This document shows positions 7,970 through 11,932 of a DNA stretch of 11,932 nucleotides, piece by piece. Numbering within the stretch: position 1 is the first letter of the stretch; each line of letters begins with the position of its first letter. The translations under genes were made by a program, and so were the position numbers. A model generated the notes under the pieces. The model was given only the letters and a program-made list of their open reading frames with translations, was not told the DNA's origin and did no database searches. The stretch lies in NCBI GenBank assembly GCA_035493675.1, contig DATJIA010000413.1, positions 1 through 11,932 on the forward strand. Direction: 5' to 3'. The DNA is from JAIOQA01 sp035493675 (GTDB lineage: Bacteria; Myxococcota_A; Polyangia; Haliangiales; Haliangiaceae).

Positions 7970-8800
7970 CTAGTCATTTTCCCGATCCCAGCTCGCGCCT
8001 TCGCGCGCGACGATCGACCGCATCTGCGGCGCGTGCTCCGCGGTCCACGCGTTCGCGTGCGCCGCGATCCGATCGATCGCGTCGTCGTCGCGATCGGGAT
8101 CGTGGTGGTGCAAGCACAGCGTCTTCGCCTCGGCCTTGCGCCCGAGCGCGAGCACGTCGTCGACGATCGAGTGCCCCCAGCCGCGCTTCGCCGGCATGTC
8201 CGACGGCAGGTACTGCGCGTCGTGGATCAACAGATCCGTCCCCGACGCGAAGCGCGCGAGCTCGTCGTTCGCGGGATCGAGCTCGTTGTCGGTCAAGTAG
8301 CAGATCGACGTGCCGTCGTCGTCGTCGATGCGATAGCCGGTCGCGCCGCCCGGATGGTTCAGCTCGACGCGGTGCACGACCGCGGATCCGATCCGGTGGT
8401 CGCCGAAGTCCTCGTTGCGCTCGATCTTCGCCGGCAGGTCGGCGAGCTTGACCGGGAAGTGCGCGCCGTCGAACAAGACCGAGTGGCTGGTCGCGCGCGC
8501 GATCCGATCGGTCATCGGATGGAACACGACGGTCGTGTACTTCGAGTAGATCGGCCCGAAGAACGGCAGCCCGATGATGTGATCCCAGTGCGTGTGCGTG
8601 ATCAGCAAATGGATCGGATCGCGGTACGCCTCGGCGGTGAGCTGCTTGCCGAGCTCGCGGATGCCGGTGCCCGCGTCGAGGACGATGCAGGTGCCGTCGG
8701 CGAGCCGGACCTCGACGCACACGGTGTTGCCGCCGTATCGAACGGTCGTCGGGCCCGGCGTCGGGACCGACCCCCGCACCCCGTGGAAGCGCACCCTCAC
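7970..8800 (-). CDS. MBL-fold metallo-hydrolase (RNase Z/phosphodiesterase-like)
   Basis: The product is 276 residues from GTG at 8800. The opening RFHGVRGSVPTPGP with YGGNT at 22-26 marks a widespread bacterial MBL-fold group related to RNase Z and class II cyclic-nucleotide phosphodiesterases. The metal-binding set is complete: HTHWDH at 69-74, H149 in NHPGG, D194 in IHDAQY, and H231-H233 in HHHDP. WGHS at 208-211 is also conserved in the group. It is a two-metal hydrolase, probably cytosolic since there is no signal peptide. The substrate cannot be read from the sequence: a phosphodiester or cyclic nucleotide is plausible, a lactam is not. The start is chosen because the conserved strand begins at residue 3. 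A second GTG two codons later is an alternative. No Shine-Dalgarno sequence precedes it, and a -10-like hexamer lies 7 bases upstream. It is first in the minus-strand run. Confidence 0.92.
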   Translation of the reverse strand: MRVRFHGVRGSVPTPGPTTVRYGGNTVCVEVRLADGTCIVLDAGTGIRELGKQLTAEAYRDPIHLLITHTHWDHIIGLPFFGPIYSKYTTVVFHPMTDRIARATSHSVLFDGAHFPVKLADLPAKIERNEDFGDHRIGSAVVHRVELNHPGGATGYRIDDDDGTSICYLTDNELDPANDELARFASGTDLLIHDAQYLPSDMPAKRGWGHSIVDDVLALGRKAEAKTLCLHHHDPDRDDDAIDRIAAHANAWTAEHAPQMRSIVAREGASWDREND

Positions 8801-8827
8801 GAGCGCGATAGTACCGTACGATGCGGC
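8801..8827. promoter_or_regulatory. 27-bp divergent promoter region with mirrored -10-like hexamers
   Basis: This is the whole space between two divergent GTG starts. On the minus strand TACTAT (8813-8808) lies 7 bases before the GTG at 8800. On the plus strand TACGAT (8817-8822) lies 5 bases before the GTG at 8828. Each matches TATAAT at 4 of 6 positions, including the key T, A and final T. Neither gene has a Shine-Dalgarno sequence, so both could be leaderless. The hexamers sit in an imperfect palindrome, GATAGTAC-C-GTACGATG (8807-8823). No good -35 is visible on either strand. Confidence 0.4.
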
Positions 8828-10861
8828 GTGCGTTGCGTGTTGTTGTCGTGCGCGGCGCTCGCCGCTTGTGGTGACGATGTCGTCGGCGGCATCCGGATCG
8901 GCGCGGCGCCGGAGCTCGCGCCCGCGATCCGCGGCATCGCCGCGTTGACGAACGATCGCGCGGTGACCGTCGTCGCCGACGACGATCCGGTCGCGATGAC
9001 CTCGCCCGATCACGATCTGCGGATCGCGATCGTCCGCGATCTGCAATGCGTCGAGTGCTACCGCATCGACGCGGGCGATCACGACGGCGCGTGGATCGTG
9101 CACGCCGGCGACGTGCTCGGCGCGCAGTATGGCGCGGCCGCGATGCTCGAGCACCTCGGCTTCCGCTTCCGCAGCCCGTACGACACGTACACGCCGTGGG
9201 CGCCGCGCTTCGACCCATCGGCCGCCGCGGATCTCGGCGTGCTCCACACGCCGGAGATCCGCGTGCGCGGACTGCAGCTCCACACGATCCACCCGATCGA
9301 GGCGTACTTCGCGCTGTGGGAGCCGGGCCACACCGACGAGGCGGATCGCATCTTCAGCTGGATCGTCGCGAGCCGCGGCAACTTCGTGCAGTGGGTCGCG
9401 CTCAGCGACGCCGGCGATCCCGGACGCCACGACGAGTGGGCCGCCTCGACGAAGATCTTGCTCGATCATGCGCACGCGCTCGGGCTGCGCACCGGGATCA
9501 ACGTGCAGATGTACGGCCAAGCGGATCTGCAGAGCGGCTTCGATCTCGCGCCCGACAAGACGATGGCGTTCGCGCCGCAGCTCGACGCGCGCGTCCCGCT
9601 CGTCACCGACGGGTTGCCCTTCGACGTCTACGAGGTCTCGTTCGGCGAGTTCTCGGGCGCGGAGCCGCAGCAGTTCGTCGACGATCTCAGCGCGAGCGCG
9701 CAAGCGTTCCACGCGCACGCGCCGGCGGCGGAGATCCACGCGCTGGTCCACGTCGGCGCGAACCTGCGCGTGAATTACATGGGCCAGGACCTGCTCTTCT
9801 ACTTCCTCGTGAAGTTCGCGGACGCGTCGCTGGTCCCCGACATCCACACGGTCATGTTCTACGACCTCTACGAGGACGCCGGCGGCGCGTATCACCACCA
9901 AGACTTCAGCGAGCACCGCGCGTACCTGCTCGAGCGGATCGCCGCCGGCGCGCGCGCCGCGTACTTCCCCGAGGACGCCTACTGGGTCGCGTTCGACGAC
10001 TCGATCCCGATCTACCTGCCGCTCTACGTGCGCAGCCGCTGGCTCGATCTCGATCGTCTGCGCGGCGATCCGGCGGCGCAGGGCAAGCCGCTCGACGAGC
10101 ACCTGATCTTCTCGAGCGGGTGGGAGTGGGGCTACTGGCTGCACGACTACGCGTCCTTGCGCGACAGCTACCATCACGCGGGCGCGTATCGCGATCTGAT
10201 CGCCGACGCGTTCGCCGGCGATCTCGACGTCGCGGTCGATCCGATCGTCGCGTGGACGGAGTCGGAGCACGACGCGCTCTTGACCGGCCGCTTGGTCGCG
10301 TACCTCGCGAGCCGCGACCTGATCATCGACGCCGGCCGCGAGCTCGGCATCGTGTCGCAACCCGATCGCGTGCGCTTGCAGGATCTCCCGTCGATGAGCG
10401 CCGAAGCGCGCGACGCGTTCGGCGCCGACGTCGTCGCGCGGCTCGCCGCGTTCGCCGACGATCTCGAGGCGCGCGCGCGCGCGATCGACGCGCTCGCGAT
10501 GCGCGGGCGCTGGGCCGACGAGCTGCGCGACGACGTCGACATCACCGCGCTGCGCGCGCGCTTCGCCGCGACCACGTACCGCGCCGCGCTCGATCAGCTC
10601 GCCGGCGACCCCGCCGCCTACCAGCGCGGCCACGACGCCGCCGCCGATCTGCTCTCTCGCGCCGGCGACATCGTCGCGCGCCGCCGCGCCGCGATGCACT
10701 CGCCGAGCTCCGCGCTCTACACCGAGCGCGGCGGCAACCACACGCTCTATCAATACGGCTACCTGTTCAACGCCGACACGCTCTGCTTCTGGAACCGCGA
10801 GCTCCGCCAGCTCGAGCAGCTCGCCGGCGCGACCGTGCACGTCCCCGACTGCCTGCTGTGA
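8828..10861 (+). CDS. Lipoprotein with glycoside-hydrolase-type (TIM-barrel-like) domain, unknown substrate
   Basis: The product is 677 residues. The start is GTG at 8828, giving a very short lipoprotein signal (MRCVLLSCAALAAC) with lipobox LAAC and Cys14. An earlier in-frame GTG at 8783 inside the MBL gene would give an unlikely charged leader. Residues about 20-140 resemble the non-catalytic N-domain of alpha-glucuronidases and GH20-type enzymes, notably YGAAAMLEHLGFRFRSP at 101-117. Residues about 145-440 alternate strands and helices like a TIM barrel: RGLQLHTIHPIE (147-158), TGINVQMYG (222-230), YEVSFGEF (268-275), TVMFYDLYED (341-350), SSGWEWGYW (429-437). E274 and E433 sit at strand ends and are candidate catalytic acids. 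The C-terminal part is helical, and C653 and C675 could form a disulfide. It is likely an envelope-anchored carbohydrate-active protein. Exact family and substrate are not recognised, and loss of catalysis is possible. Confidence 0.85.
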   Translation: MRCVLLSCAALAACGDDVVGGIRIGAAPELAPAIRGIAALTNDRAVTVVADDDPVAMTSPDHDLRIAIVRDLQCVECYRIDAGDHDGAWIVHAGDVLGAQYGAAAMLEHLGFRFRSPYDTYTPWAPRFDPSAAADLGVLHTPEIRVRGLQLHTIHPIEAYFALWEPGHTDEADRIFSWIVASRGNFVQWVALSDAGDPGRHDEWAASTKILLDHAHALGLRTGINVQMYGQADLQSGFDLAPDKTMAFAPQLDARVPLVTDGLPFDVYEVSFGEFSGAEPQQFVDDLSASAQAFHAHAPAAEIHALVHVGANLRVNYMGQDLLFYFLVKFADASLVPDIHTVMFYDLYEDAGGAYHHQDFSEHRAYLLERIAAGARAAYFPEDAYWVAFDDSIPIYLPLYVRSRWLDLDRLRGDPAAQGKPLDEHLIFSSGWEWGYWLHDYASLRDSYHHAGAYRDLIADAFAGDLDVAVDPIVAWTESEHDALLTGRLVAYLASRDLIIDAGRELGIVSQPDRVRLQDLPSMSAEARDAFGADVVARLAAFADDLEARARAIDALAMRGRWADELRDDVDITALRARFAATTYRAALDQLAGDPAAYQRGHDAAADLLSRAGDIVARRRAAMHSPSSALYTERGGNHTLYQYGYLFNADTLCFWNRELRQLEQLAGATVHVPDCLL

Positions 10862-11096
10862 TCGTGCCGGTGCTGACGCTCGGGAACGGCGCCTGAGCGC
10901 TCCTCTCGATCACTCAAACCGAAACATCTGAAAAGGCCAACGGCGCGGTGCCTCGTGATCGCACGAAGGTCGGCGGCCGCGCCGATGTGGGCGCTCGGGA
11001 ACTGAACCCAGCCGCCGGAGTCGTGCTCACGCCTGCCGGGGATTGCCGGATCGCAACCTGGCCACTCTCGTTCATTCATATATCATTGCCCTAATC
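10862..11096. other. 235-base intergenic region before the transposase
   Basis: No convincing gene is seen. It opens with a weak inverted repeat (CGCTC at 10877-10881 and GAGCG at 10895-10899, no T-run), followed by a patch poorer in GC (about 10908-10940). An 11-base direct repeat CGCTCGGGAAC occurs at 10877-10887 and 10992-11002. Read on the minus strand, the second copy lies in a segment resembling a tRNA T-arm (GGGTTCAGTTCCC), but no complete tRNA can be folded. The last 30 bases are AT-richer and contain the likely promoter of the next gene. No REP-type palindromes are recognised. Confidence 0.5.
11081..11086 (+). promoter_or_regulatory. Possible -10 element of the transposase gene
   Basis: TATCAT matches TATAAT at 5 of 6 positions in an AT-rich stretch (11071-11096) that stands out in this GC-rich window. 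It ends 10 bases before the ATG at 11097, giving a predicted start of transcription only about 4 bases upstream. That fits the lack of any Shine-Dalgarno sequence. The -35 region 17 bases upstream (CTGGCC) is poor. Confidence 0.35.
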
Positions 11097-11813
11097 ATGA
11101 CAACGAGGGCGGTGCGGTCTGCCTGGAACAGGCGGCGCAAGGGACAGCTCGAGATCGATCTGCGCCCGCGCACGAAGCGCGGCGCCCTGCGCAGCAAGCG
11201 AGGCCGGCCGGTGACGGGCCGACGAAGGGATCCGCGCCATCGCACGCGGCCCGAGCACGACGCGCGCAATCCTGTGCATATCGTCCTGCGCGTGACGCGC
11301 GAGGTGTCGAGCCTGCGCACGCGTCACGCGTATCGCGCGATCCGCCGCGCGGTCGATCACTGCCGTGCGCGCAGCGACTTCCGCATCGCCCACATGAGCA
11401 TCCAGTCGAACCACGTGCACCTGCTCGTCGAGGCCGACGACAAACGCGCGCTCGCGCGCGGCATGCAGGGCTTCGCGGTCAGCGCGGCGAAGCGGCTCAA
11501 CCGCGAGCTCCACCGCGCCCGCGGCGATGTCTTCGCGTACCGCTATCACGCGACCGCGATGACGAACCCGACCCAGGTGCGCAACGCGATCAGCTACATC
11601 GTCAACAACTGGCGTCACCACCGCTGCGATCGCCACCACACTTGGCGCACCGATCCATACTCGAGCGCGCACGCGATCGCAGCCTGGAACGTCGAGCGGG
11701 ACCCCGACCAGCTGCCCGTGGTCAGCCCGACGACGTGGTTGCTGCGCGAAGGCTACAAGCGCGTCGATCCGATCCGCCCCGATGAAGTACCGGGCCCGGA
11801 TCCCGATCCGTGA
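11097..11813 (+). CDS. REP-associated tyrosine transposase-like protein (RAYT, Y1/IS200-type HUH domain)
   Basis: The product is 238 residues from ATG at 11097. The frame opens further upstream, but this ATG precedes the conserved part and follows an AT-rich promoter-like stretch. Residues 4-55 are strongly basic with an AT-hook-like core KRGRP (34-38), probably for DNA contact. The Y1 transposase domain spans about 57-175: PVHIVLR at 59-65, SIQSNHVHLLVEA at 101-113 with the metal-binding HVH at 106-108, GMQGFAV at 122-128, and RYH at 149-151. Y167 in YIVNN is the best candidate for the nucleophilic Tyr. Family members cut and join single-stranded DNA at REP palindromes, or are domesticated single-copy genes. 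All expected catalytic residues seem present. No terminal repeats, partner tnpB or REP palindromes are seen nearby, so this looks like a solo gene. Its stop directly abuts the stop of the converging gene. Confidence 0.9.
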   Translation: MTTRAVRSAWNRRRKGQLEIDLRPRTKRGALRSKRGRPVTGRRRDPRHRTRPEHDARNPVHIVLRVTREVSSLRTRHAYRAIRRAVDHCRARSDFRIAHMSIQSNHVHLLVEADDKRALARGMQGFAVSAAKRLNRELHRARGDVFAYRYHATAMTNPTQVRNAISYIVNNWRHHRCDRHHTWRTDPYSSAHAIAAWNVERDPDQLPVVSPTTWLLREGYKRVDPIRPDEVPGPDPDP

Positions 11814-11932
11814 TTACTGCGCGACGCAGATGCCCGTGACGGATCCCGGACATCCCTCGTTCCAAAAGACACCGACGCTCACGCGACACGTGAGCCCGGT
11901 CTCGCATGCACCCGTCTTCCCCGCCTCGACGC
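11814..11932 (-). CDS. Partial Cys-rich (probably secreted) protein, C-terminal 38 residues
   Basis: A minus-strand frame is open from the right edge to TAA at 11816-11814. It encodes 38 residues with four cysteines in a regular layout (visible residues 9, 15, 27 and 35) and a composition typical of a folded extracellular domain: ACETGLTCRVSVGVFW, then NEGCPGSVTGICVAQ at the end. The sense is much more protein-like than the alternative frames, which are Arg/Ser-rich. Two disulfides are likely, pointing to an exported protein or lipoprotein. The start, any signal peptide and the family lie beyond the window. The gene converges on the transposase with no bases between the two stop codons. Confidence 0.6.
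   Translation of the reverse strand, partial: VEAGKTGACETGLTCRVSVGVFWNEGCPGSVTGICVAQ

Noticed and set aside
5780..8827. Open plus-strand frame continuing upstream of the 677-residue lipoprotein, which could suggest a 1693-residue protein
   Set aside because: The upstream part is Arg/Asp-rich low-complexity shadow of the kinase and MBL genes. The real protein begins with a lipoprotein signal at 8828.
8801..10840. Long minus-strand frame upstream of the MBL gene, opposite the lipoprotein
   Set aside because: The sequence is Val/Arg/Asp/Ala-rich without motifs. The conserved MBL N-terminus starts at the GTG at 8800.
10980..11066. tRNA gene on the minus strand, suggested by GGGTTCAGTTCCC
   Set aside because: The T-stem is imperfect, and no matching 5' acceptor strand, D-arm or anticodon arm can be found at the right spacing.
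10759..11079. 106-codon minus-strand frame across the intergenic gap
   Set aside because: It overlaps the end of the lipoprotein gene antisense and its translation shows no protein-like pattern. The GWVQFP stretch is the kind of reading produced by T-arm-like DNA.
11877..11895. Perfect 7-bp hairpin near the right edge as a terminator
   Set aside because: It lies inside the coding sequence of the partial Cys-rich gene and has no T-run.
1..11932. CRISPR array, riboswitch, rRNA, insertion-sequence ends or replication origin
   Set aside because: No regularly spaced repeats, conserved aptamer-like segments, paired terminal repeats or origin-like AT-rich iterons were seen on either strand.

Overview
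The window is very GC-rich (roughly 70% by eye). It reads as bacterial accessory chromosome with long genes, short gaps, GTG starts, secreted proteins and lipoproteins, a soluble hybrid histidine kinase, and a solo REP-associated (RAYT-type) transposase. The best guess is a Myxococcota/deltaproteobacterial-type genome. That is an inference from gene style and composition only, because no rRNA or other phylogenetic marker is present.

Layout. From 8800 down to position 1, everything supported is on the minus strand, in transcription order: an MBL-fold metallo-hydrolase (8800-7970), a hybrid sensor histidine kinase (7942-5822), a cytoplasmic glycerophosphodiester phosphodiesterase (5765-5007), a secreted Cys-rich protein with a TPR-like first half (4993-4142), a 1284-residue Asp-box beta-propeller protein (4053-199), and the start of a lipoprotein (99 to beyond the left edge). 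The gaps are 27, 56, 13, 88 and 99 bases, so at least the first four genes could be co-transcribed. Small perfect stem-loops lie in the last two gaps. Diverging from the MBL gene across only 27 bp is a plus-strand lipoprotein of 677 residues that looks like an uncharacterised glycoside-hydrolase-type barrel (8828-10861). A 235-base gap with no gene follows, then a RAYT-type transposase (11097-11813). Its stop codon directly abuts the stop codon of a minus-strand Cys-rich secreted-type protein, of which only the last 38 residues are visible (11814-11932).

How the genes might work together. The minus-strand set combines a sensor kinase, two hydrolases acting on phosphodiester or related bonds, and extracytoplasmic proteins. 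No substrate link can be shown from sequence, and the kinase has no separate DNA-binding response regulator here. Treat the set as a possible transcription unit rather than a proven system.

The most striking signal is at the DNA level. GATC, and especially CGATCG, is far more common than composition predicts (about 60 CGATCG by hand count, about 4 expected). In the 677-codon gene the Asp codon GAT is used almost only when the next base is C. Two further points are the 27-bp divergent promoter region, which has a -10-like hexamer placed for leaderless transcription on each strand, and the giant beta-propeller protein, which has a strong ribosome-binding site but no signal peptide.
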